Assembly (NCBI GenBank): GCA_947258435.1
Contig: CAMYID010000023.1
Location: forward strand, 186,001 to 250,000
Origin: an uncultured Alphaproteobacteria bacterium
GTDB lineage: Bacteria; Pseudomonadota; Alphaproteobacteria; UBA11222
Direction: 5' to 3'
Length of the DNA: 64,000 bases
In this document: piece after piece, positions 1-9,592 of the stretch
Position numbering within the stretch: the stretch's first letter is position 1
Layout: every line of letters starts with the position of its first letter
The notes under the pieces: model-generated
What the model was told of the DNA's origin: nothing
The model's database searches: none
Seen by the model: only the letters and a program-made list of their open reading frames with translations
Made by a program: the position numbers and the translations under genes

Positions 1-393
1 GGCGGATGTAAAACAACCGGGCAAAATGCAAAATAACCGGGAAACGTGGTGAATTTGCAACCAAATGCAAAAATTTCTGATCTAAACCGATACAGCAAAC
101 GATCGGCTTGTGTCATTTGTCAGCAACACTAACGTGATATCGGCGTTTTCCGTCTTGAATAGCTGGACCGGAAAGCAAACAGCATGAACAGGAATGTAAT
201 TGCGCTTTAATTGCATTGTCTGTTTCAGAGATGGCCTGAATATTTCCGGCCCCGATTACATACGCTGACAGTTCATGACACACAGGTTCCATGAAGCCAG
301 GGTTTCATGACAAAAGGGTTCACGATTTACGAACGCAGACGCCCTGCATTTCCTGCAAAAGTACTGCGGCAAAGTAAGGTTTGATAGGAATTT

Positions 394-1791
394 ATGGGTT
401 TTTCCAGTCTTGGTCTCAGTTCGCAATTGTTGCAGGCAATTTCCGACGCAGGTTATGAGCAACCAACCCCCATCCAGGCAAAAGCCATACCGGAAGTCCT
501 GAACAGGAAAGATATTCTGGGTATTGCCCAGACCGGCACGGGCAAGACCGCCTCCTTCACACTACCGATGATCGACATGCTGGCCGCGGGGCGCGCCAAA
601 GCCCGTATGCCGCGCACGCTCATTCTCGAACCCACCCGCGAATTGGCCGCTCAGGTTGCGGAAAATTTCGATACTTACGGCAAATATCACAAACTTTCGA
701 TGGCGCTTCTGATCGGTGGCGTATCTTTCAACGAACAGGCAAAGCTGATCGATCGTGGTGTCGATGTGCTCATCGCGACGCCGGGACGGCTTCTTGACCA
801 TTTTGAACGCGGCAAACTCATGCTGCACGGGGTTGAGATTCTGGTGATCGACGAAGCTGACCGGATGCTCGATATGGGATTTATCCCCGATGTCGAGAAG
901 ATCTGCAGTCTGCTGCCAATTACCCGGCAAACCCTGTTCTTTTCAGCAACCATGCCCGCCGAGATCGAACGGCTGGCCGACCGCTTCCTGCATCTACCCG
1001 TTCGTGTGGAAGTGTCCCGCCCTGCCTCGGCTGCGGAAACCGTTTCGCAAGCGCTGGTCGAGGTTGCTCCGCGCCAGAAGCGCAAGGCGCTACGCACGCT
1101 CTTGTCCGAACAGGACGTTGCGAACGCCATTATCTTCTGCAATCGCAAACGTGAAGTCGACACCCTGAATGAAAGCCTGAAGCGACACGGATTCAGCTGC
1201 GCCGCCTTGCATGGCGATATGGAACAACGCCATCGGCTGGATGTACTTGAACGCTTCAAGACGAATAACGTTCAACTTCTGGTGGCCAGCGATGTCGCAG
1301 CCCGCGGCCTGGATATTCCAACCGTAAGCCATGTTTTCAATTTCGACGTGCCGGTGAATTCAGATGACTATATTCACCGCATTGGACGAACCGGACGCGC
1401 CGGCCGCGAAGGCCATGCATTTATGCTCGCAACCGATAAAGACGACAAATATCTCGACGCGATCGAGAAAATGCTGGGCAATGCGATCCCGAAAGTCACA
1501 CTCGAAAAGCTTGAAAAGGGTGACGCCCAACCCACAGAAACAAAGCAATCGCGCCGCAACAAAACGGAATCTGGAAGAGAAGACGGCAAGCAGAAAACAC
1601 GAAGCGGCAACCAGAAGCAGAAAAGTTCGAAAGAACCGTCAAACGACCAACCGCAAAGCGCCCGGCCTAAAAAGAATCAGGGACGCGATACGCAGGTTGT
1701 TGGCATGGGAGATCACGTTCCCGCGTTCATGCTGCGCCCCGTTGTCCGGCCAGCCAAGGCCGCCAACCCGGCGAATAACGATATAGATTGA
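394..1791 (+). CDS. DEAD/DEAH-box ATP-dependent RNA helicase (RhlE-like)
   Basis: Motifs AQTGTGKT, PTRELA, VIDEADRMLDMGF, SAT, HRIGRTGRAG; basic C-terminal tail. Confidence 0.95.
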   Translation: MGFSSLGLSSQLLQAISDAGYEQPTPIQAKAIPEVLNRKDILGIAQTGTGKTASFTLPMIDMLAAGRAKARMPRTLILEPTRELAAQVAENFDTYGKYHKLSMALLIGGVSFNEQAKLIDRGVDVLIATPGRLLDHFERGKLMLHGVEILVIDEADRMLDMGFIPDVEKICSLLPITRQTLFFSATMPAEIERLADRFLHLPVRVEVSRPASAAETVSQALVEVAPRQKRKALRTLLSEQDVANAIIFCNRKREVDTLNESLKRHGFSCAALHGDMEQRHRLDVLERFKTNNVQLLVASDVAARGLDIPTVSHVFNFDVPVNSDDYIHRIGRTGRAGREGHAFMLATDKDDKYLDAIEKMLGNAIPKVTLEKLEKGDAQPTETKQSRRNKTESGREDGKQKTRSGNQKQKSSKEPSNDQPQSARPKKNQGRDTQVVGMGDHVPAFMLRPVVRPAKAANPANNDID

Positions 1792-1989
1792 ACATTTTGC
1801 GCGGGTTAGCAGACACTTAACCCCTTTAACTGCAATCATATTTTCGCCGCAATTAGCACTCAATCTATAATGATGCGTAAACTCACCTTGGAATTTGCAC
1901 CAAGTTACGTTAGAAAACGCGGCTGGTATGGTAGCTTGCGCGAAGAACGCGGACTGAACCACTTTAATTAATAGGGAGAAAAGCGCTTC

Positions 1990-3366
1990 ATGTTTCTCAA
2001 AAATTTAGCGGTTAGCACCTCGGTAGCGATGTGCTTTACAGCAACCGCCGCCATCGCGGGTGTACCGGCGGACGTCGCTGACCGCCTGGAAAAAGACCTT
2101 AACCCGATGGGTGCGCAAAGAAGTGGCAATGCCGCGGGAACCATTCCTGAATGGACCGGCGGTCTTTCGCAGCCCCCCGCAGACGCAAACTACAAGATTG
2201 GCGACCGGCATCCCGATCCTTACGCGTCTGATCCGATTCTGTTCACGATCAATTCTGCGAATATGGATCAGTATGCGGATAATCTGACGGAAACTTCAGC
2301 AGCCATGCTGAAGACCTATCCCGACACCTACAAGATGAATGTGTATAAGAGCCACCGCTCTTGCGCACAGCCGCCGGCCATTTACGCGATTACCAAGCAG
2401 AATGCGCTGAATAGCAAGCTGATTTCCGGTGGCGATGGACTGGAAGGCGCAATTCGCGCAACGGCGTTCCCGATTCCGTCCACGGCCCAGGGGATAATGT
2501 GGAATCACAAGCTGAAATTCCGCAACTTCAAGCTGACCCGTCAGTTTGCTGCAGCTGCACCGACCCGGGGTGGTAACTACACGCTTGTGACCGTGCAGGA
2601 TGAAGTGCTGCAGAATTATTCCGACCCGTCGAAGAACGACGTAAAGGAACTTAACAATATTTCGCTGAAATATATCGCGAATACGATCGCACCGGCCCGT
2701 CGTGCGGGAAATGTGGTATTGGTTCACGAAACAATTGACCAGCGGAAAGGCAACCGTAAGGCATGGGTGTACAGCCCGGGCACACGGCGTGTCCGTCGCG
2801 CACCGAACATCGCCTATGACAATCCGGGAACCAATTCGGACGGTCTGCAGACAACCGACAGCTTCGGCATGTTCAACGGTGCGATGGACCGGTATGACTG
2901 GACTTATGTCGGCCGGGGCGAATATTACATGCCCGCCAACAGCTATGCGATGGCGCAGCGGGACATCCAGTATGATCAGATTTTTACTCCTGGCGGGCAC
3001 ATTAATCAGGATCTGCCCCGTTACGAGCTGACCCGTGCCTGGGTGGTTGAAGCCAATCTGCGCAACGATACCCGTCACATTTACAAGAAGCGTAAATTCT
3101 GGGTCGAACCGGATGCATGGCTGGTGCTCAACACAAGCCAGTATGACAACCGTGGCGAGCTGTGGCGGCTGCAGGAAGCTTATCCGCAGACCTTCTATGA
3201 AGTGCCTGCCTGCCTGCGTGTGGGTGAAGTCACATATGATCTGAATGCGGGCCGCTATCTTGCGCGGACCTTCATCAATCAGGAAACGCAAATCAACTTC
3301 TTCGCCGATGAGCTGAATGAAGAGCGTTATACGCCGGACGCAATTCGCCGCCTTGGCGTTCGCTGA
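1990..3366 (+). CDS. DUF1329 domain-containing secreted protein
   Basis: Signal peptide; 'LNPMGAQRSGNAAGTIPEWTGGL' and 'RRVRRAPNIAYDNPGTNSDGLQTTDSFGMFNGAMDRYDW' are typical of DUF1329. Confidence 0.88.
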   Translation: MFLKNLAVSTSVAMCFTATAAIAGVPADVADRLEKDLNPMGAQRSGNAAGTIPEWTGGLSQPPADANYKIGDRHPDPYASDPILFTINSANMDQYADNLTETSAAMLKTYPDTYKMNVYKSHRSCAQPPAIYAITKQNALNSKLISGGDGLEGAIRATAFPIPSTAQGIMWNHKLKFRNFKLTRQFAAAAPTRGGNYTLVTVQDEVLQNYSDPSKNDVKELNNISLKYIANTIAPARRAGNVVLVHETIDQRKGNRKAWVYSPGTRRVRRAPNIAYDNPGTNSDGLQTTDSFGMFNGAMDRYDWTYVGRGEYYMPANSYAMAQRDIQYDQIFTPGGHINQDLPRYELTRAWVVEANLRNDTRHIYKKRKFWVEPDAWLVLNTSQYDNRGELWRLQEAYPQTFYEVPACLRVGEVTYDLNAGRYLARTFINQETQINFFADELNEERYTPDAIRRLGVR

Positions 3367-3390
3367 TTGCACTGCGCATAACCCGATTAG

Positions 3391-3422
3391 ACCGGCCGCT
3401 TCCTGCAAGCGGCCGGTTTTTT
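3391..3422 (+). terminator. Rho-independent terminator after the DUF1329 gene
   Basis: ACCGGCCGCTT-CCTGC-AAGCGGCCGGT perfect stem followed by a T run. Confidence 0.85.
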
Positions 3423-3520
3423 ATGCGCCCCTCTACTTCCATGTTGCGGGCGCACAGGCTACAAGGAAAATCAGCAGTTTTTAGTGACTCGCAAATTCAG
3501 GCGAATTGCGGAGTTATGAG

Positions 3521-3961
3521 ATGGCGAAACACACAATTCTGGCTTTGAACGGGCCGAACCTGAATCTCCTTGGAACACGTGAGCCTGAGATTTACGGTTC
3601 AACAACCCTTGATGAGATTGCGCAGGCAATGCAAAACGCTGCCAGTGCAAAGGGGTGGCACATTGATTTTCGCCAGTCCAATCACGAAGGTGAACTTGTT
3701 GACTGGATTCAGCAGGCCCGCGACAGTGCGGATGCCATCATTTTGAATGCTGGTGCCTATTCCCACACCTCGGTTGCGATCCTGGACGCGCTGCACGCGG
3801 CCGAGAAACCGGTTATCGAGGTTCATCTGTCAAACCTGTTCAAGCGTGAAACATTCCGTCATCATTCCTATATCAGCCCTGTAGCCGTCGGACTGATCTG
3901 CGGATTCGGCGCGAAGGGTTATCTGCTGGCGCTCGATGCGCTGGAAGACTGTCTGAACTGA
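3521..3961 (+). CDS. aroQ: Type II 3-dehydroquinate dehydratase
   Basis: [36 protein letters not shown] motifs; ATG at 3521 preferred over the ORF-track start. Confidence 0.96.
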   Translation: MAKHTILALNGPNLNLLGTREPEIYGSTTLDEIAQAMQNAASAKGWHIDFRQSNHEGELVDWIQQARDSADAIILNAGAYSHTSVAILDALHAAEKPVIEVHLSNLFKRETFRHHSYISPVAVGLICGFGAKGYLLALDALEDCLN

Positions 3962-3970
3962 TATCTACCC

Positions 3971-4012
3971 CTGAACGACAATCGCCTGAACGACAATCGC
4001 CTGAACGACAAT
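3971..4012. repeat. Three tandem copies of a 15-bp unit (CTGAACGACAATCGC; third copy truncated)
   Basis: Direct reading of the aroQ-accB intergenic region. Confidence 0.9.
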
Positions 4013-4044
4013 ACGATTATGCCAAAGCCAAGCTGGAACGCTGT

Positions 4045-4488
4045 ATGACAGAAAGCAATTTTGACAAAGACGTGATCCGGGCCCTTGCCGAGCTGCTGGA
4101 TGAAACCAACCTTACGGAAATCGAGATCGAGCAGAAGGGGTTTCGCCTGCGCGTCGCACGTCAGGGACAGCCCATGCCTTCGGTCGCTGTTCCGGTGCCT
4201 GCCACAGCCGCATCCCCCACTGCCGCTGCCGCCTCAGATGAGGCGGGCGTACATGCCGGTGCGGTCACCTCCCCCATGGTGGGCACGGTGTATGTCGCAC
4301 CCGAACCGGGCGCCACACCATTTATAAAACAGGGCGATAATGTAACCATCGGACAGACCCTGTTCATTGTCGAGGCAATGAAGACAATGAACCCTATCGT
4401 TGCGGACAAGGCCGGCAAGGTTACACAAATCCTTGTTCAGGATGGGCAGCCGGTGGAGTTTGGTGAACCGCTTGCGATTATCGAATAG
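4045..4488 (+). CDS. accB: Acetyl-CoA carboxylase biotin carboxyl carrier protein
   Basis: Biotinylation motif VEAMKTMN; Pro/Ala-rich linker; adjacent accC. Confidence 0.96.
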   Translation: MTESNFDKDVIRALAELLDETNLTEIEIEQKGFRLRVARQGQPMPSVAVPVPATAASPTAAAASDEAGVHAGAVTSPMVGTVYVAPEPGATPFIKQGDNVTIGQTLFIVEAMKTMNPIVADKAGKVTQILVQDGQPVEFGEPLAIIE

Positions 4489-4533
4489 TTGTCAGCCCTC
4501 GCCACGCCACATGCCAGCCGGCCGGAAATGCCT

Positions 4534-5877
4534 ATGATCAAGAAGCTGCTTATCGCAAACCGGGGTGAAATAGCCTTACGTATTCACCGCGCCTGTCAGG
4601 AGATGGGCATCGCTACCGTGGCCGTGCATTCAACAGCCGATTCGGAAGCGATGCATGTCCGGCTTGCCGATGAGAGTGTGTGCATCGGTCCGCCGAATGC
4701 CGCGCAATCCTATCTGAATATCCCCGCGATCCTGACCGCGTGCGAAATCACCAATGCCGATGCCGTTCATCCGGGATACGGGTTTCTTTCGGAAAATGCC
4801 GGATTTGCGGAAATTCTGGACGCGCATGACATCACTTTTGTCGGCCCCAGGGCACAGCATATTCGCGATATGGGAGATAAAATAGCTGCCAAGCAGCTCA
4901 TGCGGGCTGCCGGCGTACCGGTTGTTCCGGGCTCCGATGGCGCGGTCACCAATGACGATGCGCCCGCAATCGCCGGGGAAATCGGCTATCCCGTCCTGTG
5001 CAAGGCTGCTGCCGGCGGCGGCGGACGCGGCATGAAGGTCGCCGAATCCGCGGAAACTTTGCTTGAGACCCTGGCCACCGCACGGGCGGAGTCACGTGCC
5101 GCGTTTGGCGATGATGCGATGTATATGGAGAAATATCTCGGCACGCCGCGCCATATCGAAGTGCAGGTCATGGCGGACGCCCATGGCGGCGTCGTCCATC
5201 TTGGGGAGCGGGATTGCTCCCTGCAACGCCGACATCAGAAAGTACTCGAAGAATCCCCCTCTCCCATTCTGCCGGCCGAGGAACGGGAGCAGATTGGCAA
5301 TATTGTAACAAAGGCCGTCAGGGAGTTCGGTTATCTGGGCGCGGGCACAATCGAGTTTCTCTATCAGGACGGTCAGTTCTATTTCATCGAGATGAATACC
5401 CGGCTGCAGGTTGAGCATCCGGTGACTGAAATGGTCACTAATATCGACCTGGTGCGCGAACAGTTGCGGGTGGCCGCCGGACTGCCGCTCAGCTTCTCGC
5501 AGTCCGATGTTACCTTTTCAGGCCATGCGATCGAATGCCGGATCAATGCGGAAGATCCGCGCAGTTTTGCGCCGAGCCCGGGCAGGATCACCCAGTTCCA
5601 CCCCCCTGGCGGGCTTGGTGTGCGCGTCGATTCGGCCGCCTATGCGGGCTATGCCATTCCGCCCTATTATGACAGCATGATCGGCAAGCTGATCGTACAT
5701 GGGCGTGATCGTCAGGAATGCATCATGCGGCTTCGCCGCTCGCTGCGGGAATTTGTCGTCGATGGGGTCAAGACAACGATCAATCTGCATCAGGAGCTGA
5801 TCGAACAACCCGATTTCCAGTCCGGCAGTTATGATATCCACTGGCTTGAAAAGTATCTGGCCAATCAGAAACCCTGA
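4534..5877 (+). CDS. accC: Acetyl-CoA carboxylase biotin carboxylase subunit
   Basis: MIKKLLIANRGEIALRI, GGGGRGMK, FIEMNTRLQVEHPVTE; ATG at 4534 preferred over the TTG at 4489. Confidence 0.95.
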   Translation: MIKKLLIANRGEIALRIHRACQEMGIATVAVHSTADSEAMHVRLADESVCIGPPNAAQSYLNIPAILTACEITNADAVHPGYGFLSENAGFAEILDAHDITFVGPRAQHIRDMGDKIAAKQLMRAAGVPVVPGSDGAVTNDDAPAIAGEIGYPVLCKAAAGGGGRGMKVAESAETLLETLATARAESRAAFGDDAMYMEKYLGTPRHIEVQVMADAHGGVVHLGERDCSLQRRHQKVLEESPSPILPAEEREQIGNIVTKAVREFGYLGAGTIEFLYQDGQFYFIEMNTRLQVEHPVTEMVTNIDLVREQLRVAAGLPLSFSQSDVTFSGHAIECRINAEDPRSFAPSPGRITQFHPPGGLGVRVDSAAYAGYAIPPYYDSMIGKLIVHGRDRQECIMRLRRSLREFVVDGVKTTINLHQELIEQPDFQSGSYDIHWLEKYLANQKP

Positions 5878-5912
5878 CGGGATGGCTCTCGCCGGTCGCG
5901 TTGCGGGAAATA

Positions 5913-6578
5913 ATGAGTGAATTAAGCCCTGAATTGTTGCTGGCAGCTTATGCCCATGGCGTTTTTCCCATGGCAGAAAGCCGCGATGACCCGACCCTTT
6001 ACTGGCTTGATCCCGATGAACGCGGAATACTGCCACTCGAGTCCTTCCACCTTTCCCGGCGGCTCAGACGAACGGTACGGTCTGACCGCTTCGCAGTCCG
6101 CATCGATTCCGCTTTTTCCCGGGTCATTGATGCCTGCGCGGCGCCGCGACGCGGTTCCGCCGACAGCTGGATCAATGACGAGATCAAATCCCTCTATACC
6201 GACTTGTTCAATCGCGGGTTCTGCCACAGCGTCGAATGCTGGCGGGAGGAACGGCTTGTCGGCGGGCTTTACGGGGTCAGTATCGGCGGTGCCTTTTTCG
6301 GTGAAAGTATGTTCAGCCTGGAACGCGACGCCAGTAAAATTGCGTTGGTGCATCTTGTTGCCCGGCTACGCGCAGGCGGTTTCGTACTTCTTGATACGCA
6401 GTTTGTCACCGATCATCTGACACAATTCGGCGTTATCGAAATCTCGCGCGAAAATTATCAGCAAAGGCTGCGACAGGCCATAATGATCGATGAGGCAGAT
6501 TTTTTTGCGCTACCGGATGGCGTCACTCAGCGTTTGTCCGGTGAACTGGCAATACAGTCAATTACCCAGACATCATAG
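5913..6578 (+). CDS. aat: Leucyl/phenylalanyl-tRNA--protein transferase
   Basis: LLLAAYAHGVFPM, LYWLDPDERGILPL, GGLYGVSIGGAFFGESMF motifs. Confidence 0.95.
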   Translation: MSELSPELLLAAYAHGVFPMAESRDDPTLYWLDPDERGILPLESFHLSRRLRRTVRSDRFAVRIDSAFSRVIDACAAPRRGSADSWINDEIKSLYTDLFNRGFCHSVECWREERLVGGLYGVSIGGAFFGESMFSLERDASKIALVHLVARLRAGGFVLLDTQFVTDHLTQFGVIEISRENYQQRLRQAIMIDEADFFALPDGVTQRLSGELAIQSITQTS

Positions 6579-7396
6579 ACCGAATGCTCAAGCGCCGAAA
6601 TTGCGGGACTTGATGCAAACATCCAACCGGAAAAAACCTGCCTTGCGCCTTCTTCGGAAATCAGGACCGCACGCTGACCTTCAGTCAGCAGGTCCGACTG
6701 ACCCGCAAGCCCCACATCGTTGATTTCGAGAAAAGCGCTGATTTCAGGTGTCTCCTCAGGCGGTGCCTTATGACAATCGCGCGCGGTTATCCGCAACGAA
6801 CCGAACGCGGTGGGAGAATTGACCGGCAGATCAAGCGGCACAATACGGCCTGTAATCTTATCGAGCCCGCGCAGCAGAACACGTTTGTTGCGAACCGGCT
6901 CAATTGTGCGAGGCGCGGGTGTGGCGCGAACCACCCCCTGCCCCGCGGGTAGCTGTCCCGCATCCGATCCAGCTTCGTCACTGCGCATATCAGAATCGGG
7001 CGCTTGCAACTCGTCTGGCAGGGGCAAGGGGAACGCTTCAACCGCACCGTCAATGATGGCGGTTCCTGGCGCTTCGGTGGTCTCCCTCTCGGACGGCGCT
7101 TCTTTTTCTGAAACATGATCTGAAACCGCCGCACCGTCCGGAGCGGTATCGGGCTGCGCCTGATCGGACTGCCCCAGTTCCTCCGCCAATGAAGGAAGCT
7201 CAAGGCGATAGGGCGCAACCGGCGCCTGTTCCTCAACCGGTTGCGCAAGGCCAGTTGTCGCACCACTTACGGCGGCGAGCATGGCGACCGCACCAGGAAC
7301 GGGCACCGCGGCAAGAGCCCCCGCAATTCGCCAACATCCCGCCTTACGTCTGAAAATATGGCTGCGCACCTCACTTGCCATTCTTCTGCGCCGCAA
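6527..7396 (-). CDS. DUF2155 domain-containing protein
   Basis: C-terminal 'VLLRGLDKITGRIVPLDLPVNSPTAFGSLRITARDCHKAPPEETPE...SGWMFASSPAISALEHSVYDVWVIDC' typical of DUF2155. Confidence 0.88.
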   Translation of the reverse strand: MRRRRMASEVRSHIFRRKAGCWRIAGALAAVPVPGAVAMLAAVSGATTGLAQPVEEQAPVAPYRLELPSLAEELGQSDQAQPDTAPDGAAVSDHVSEKEAPSERETTEAPGTAIIDGAVEAFPLPLPDELQAPDSDMRSDEAGSDAGQLPAGQGVVRATPAPRTIEPVRNKRVLLRGLDKITGRIVPLDLPVNSPTAFGSLRITARDCHKAPPEETPEISAFLEINDVGLAGQSDLLTEGQRAVLISEEGARQVFSGWMFASSPAISALEHSVYDVWVIDCIASSPDKR

Positions 7397-8141
7397 ACCG
7401 TACCCTTACGTAATCGGCAGTCCAATTGCCGCCGTCATCGCAGAGCGAAGGCTTGATCAGCGATATCACCTGCCGCCGCACCGCGTTACGATCCTTTTCA
7501 GGAAATTGCGCAAAAAACGGGGCGCGGAATGTTTCAAGCCACCCCTCGATACCGGTTGCAAGCGGCGTCGGTCGGGGAATAAGTTCAATATAATTCACCG
7601 TGAAACCGCCATTCTCAAGCCGTTGACGATATTCATCGACAGTCGGGAAATACCAGGGGCAGACAGAAGCCTCGTCATAGCCCCAGGCCCGCGCAACCGC
7701 GCGCATCGCGGTCAAAATTGTCGCGACGCAACCATGACCACCAAATTCGGCAACAAAACGTCCATCCGGCTTCAGAACTTCCCTGACCGCCCTGATCGCG
7801 CGATCCGGGGTGTCTATCCAATGCAGCACCGCATTGCTGAACACCGCATCGAATCGCGGCCCGAACGGCAGGGCGCAGGCATCCGCCCGCACCGTCCTTA
7901 TTCCTGCTGCAAGGGCCGCACGGACCATGGAGGGACTCTCATCCACACCGATGACAGAACCGCCCCGATTTGCGATTTCGCATGTCAGCGCCGCATCGCC
8001 ACAACCAAGATCAAGAATTTCCTCACCCTGTTGCGGGGCCAGCAGATCGACCACCGGTAAGGCAAGCGCGGCAACGAATCCGGCGTGACGGGCATAGGAT
8101 TGGGCCTGCCATTCCTGCCCCTTTTGCGGAGCTTGCCGCAT
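7371..8141 (-). CDS. Class I SAM-dependent methyltransferase
   Basis: EEILDLGCGDAALTCEIANRGGSVIGVDESPSMV, FDAVFSNAVLHWI. Confidence 0.88.
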   Translation of the reverse strand: MRQAPQKGQEWQAQSYARHAGFVAALALPVVDLLAPQQGEEILDLGCGDAALTCEIANRGGSVIGVDESPSMVRAALAAGIRTVRADACALPFGPRFDAVFSNAVLHWIDTPDRAIRAVREVLKPDGRFVAEFGGHGCVATILTAMRAVARAWGYDEASVCPWYFPTVDEYRQRLENGGFTVNYIELIPRPTPLATGIEGWLETFRAPFFAQFPEKDRNAVRRQVISLIKPSLCDDGGNWTADYVRVRFAAQKNGK

Positions 8142-8143
8142 AA

Positions 8144-8596
8144 TTATTCAGAATCGCCGGTGGCTGCGAAAATAGCCTTGCCAATCAAACCCATCAGATC
8201 GACGGAACCCTGGGTAAAGCGGATTTCAGCCCCTGGCTGCAACATATCCATGCTTCCCCCCGCTTCAAGCGACATATAGGTATCGCCCAGCAACCCGTCG
8301 CTTGTGATTTTTGCTGACGAATCATCGGGTAATGGAACATTTTTATCGATATCCATCCGCACGATCGCAAGATAGCTCTCTTGATCAAGTTCCTGTCCCA
8401 CGACAGTGCCGACCTTGATGCCCGACATCCGGACATCGCTGCCGACGACAAGACCATCAATACGATCAAATTTGGCAATCAGCGGAAACCCGCCATTGCT
8501 GCCGACATTTGTCGTCGAATAGCCAAATGTCAGAAACATGACTGCAACAGCGACCACAGCCGCGCCGATCAGGGTTTCAACAATATTTCCTGTCAT
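8144..8596 (-). CDS. mlaD: MlaD-type MCE-domain lipid transport protein
   Basis: N-terminal TM; MCE core 'FPLIAKFDRIDGLVVGSDVRMSGIKVGTVVGQELD'. Confidence 0.88.
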   Translation of the reverse strand: MTGNIVETLIGAAVVAVAVMFLTFGYSTTNVGSNGGFPLIAKFDRIDGLVVGSDVRMSGIKVGTVVGQELDQESYLAIVRMDIDKNVPLPDDSSAKITSDGLLGDTYMSLEAGGSMDMLQPGAEIRFTQGSVDLMGLIGKAIFAATGDSE

Positions 8597-8675
8597 GAAT
8601 TCCGCTAATCCAGAGTTTATTTATTTCAATAAGTTAAAGTCTGTTCCTGCATTTTTTCCTCAGGGCAAAAACCGC

Positions 8676-9053
8676 CTAAGGGGACCAGGCCTCATAGTCG
8701 CCGGTTGCCTTGGGGCGCTCGCCGGTCGACAGAATGCTGCCCTCGGGCCGGTAGGCTGCCGGAGTGCCGGTCAGGTTGGGCTGATGCGGTTTTTCAAACT
8801 GCTTGCGCGGATGCGCTGATTCTGTTGGCAGTTCATCCACCGTATAATGCAACCAGCCATGCCATTCCGGCGGCACGCGGGACGCATCGACAGGACCGGC
8901 GTAGATCACCCACCGCCTGCTGCCATTGCGTTCACGATAATAGCGGTTGCCTTGTGCATCTTCGCCGACCAGTTCGCCCTTGCGCCACGTCCACAGGCGG
9001 GTGCCCGCCGTCTGACCGTTCCACCATGTAAAAAGCTGCTTGATTAGGCTCAT
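8676..9053 (-). CDS. NADH:ubiquinone oxidoreductase subunit NDUFA12 family protein
   Basis: FTWWNGQTAGTRLWTWRKGELVGEDAQGNRYYRERNGSRRWVIY...PPEWHGWLHYTVDELP. Confidence 0.93.
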   Translation of the reverse strand: MSLIKQLFTWWNGQTAGTRLWTWRKGELVGEDAQGNRYYRERNGSRRWVIYAGPVDASRVPPEWHGWLHYTVDELPTESAHPRKQFEKPHQPNLTGTPAAYRPEGSILSTGERPKATGDYEAWSP

Positions 9054-9521
9054 CGACCCAAACGCCTTTCGTTATTGCCGTTGCTGCTGCGGGCCATCGG
9101 CCGCACAGACACCTCTAGGGTGACTTGCGATGAATTATGCGTCAAATCCGCTGCGAATATGGCACTGGTCATCCCGTCCGTCCAGCCTGTTGGACCGCGC
9201 CTTGCGCAATTCGCCAGCAGACAGAAAAATTATCCCCGGTCAGGCAAGATCAGAGGAAATTATAACAACATGCTGATCAAGCGGGCAAATATGGCCATTC
9301 CCCTGATCTATCCCAGATCTGCGAATCCACACCGCATCGCGCGCAAGCCAAATATTTTCCAATTTTCCCTTGCGCTCAATCGCATTTGCCCTAGTCTTTG
9401 TGTCCACGTTGATGTGCAATACAAGATGTTGAGGGATTGGGGCGATCTGATCATGTCGCATTTGCGGGTAGCGGACACGTCAATTCAGTCACATACAGTT
9501 TGCACAAAGCAACGGTAGTTA

Positions 9522-9550
9522 TGCGCCGCCAATCATTGTGTATTGGCGCA
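9522..9550. repeat. Imperfect inverted repeat upstream of nrdJ
   Basis: TGCGCC(gcc)AAT...ATTGGCGCA. Confidence 0.6.
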
Positions 9551-9592
9551 GCAACGGCCAGTCGGAAATTTAGCTAAGCGGATTTGAAACGC

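Noticed and set aside
2296-3408. 370-aa ORF on the - strand
   Set aside because: Antisense to the DUF1329 gene and runs into its terminator.
9075-9518. 147-aa ORF in the long gap upstream of nrdJ
   Set aside because: No domain, no clear ribosome-binding site, composition unlike neighbouring coding sequence; more likely a regulatory region.
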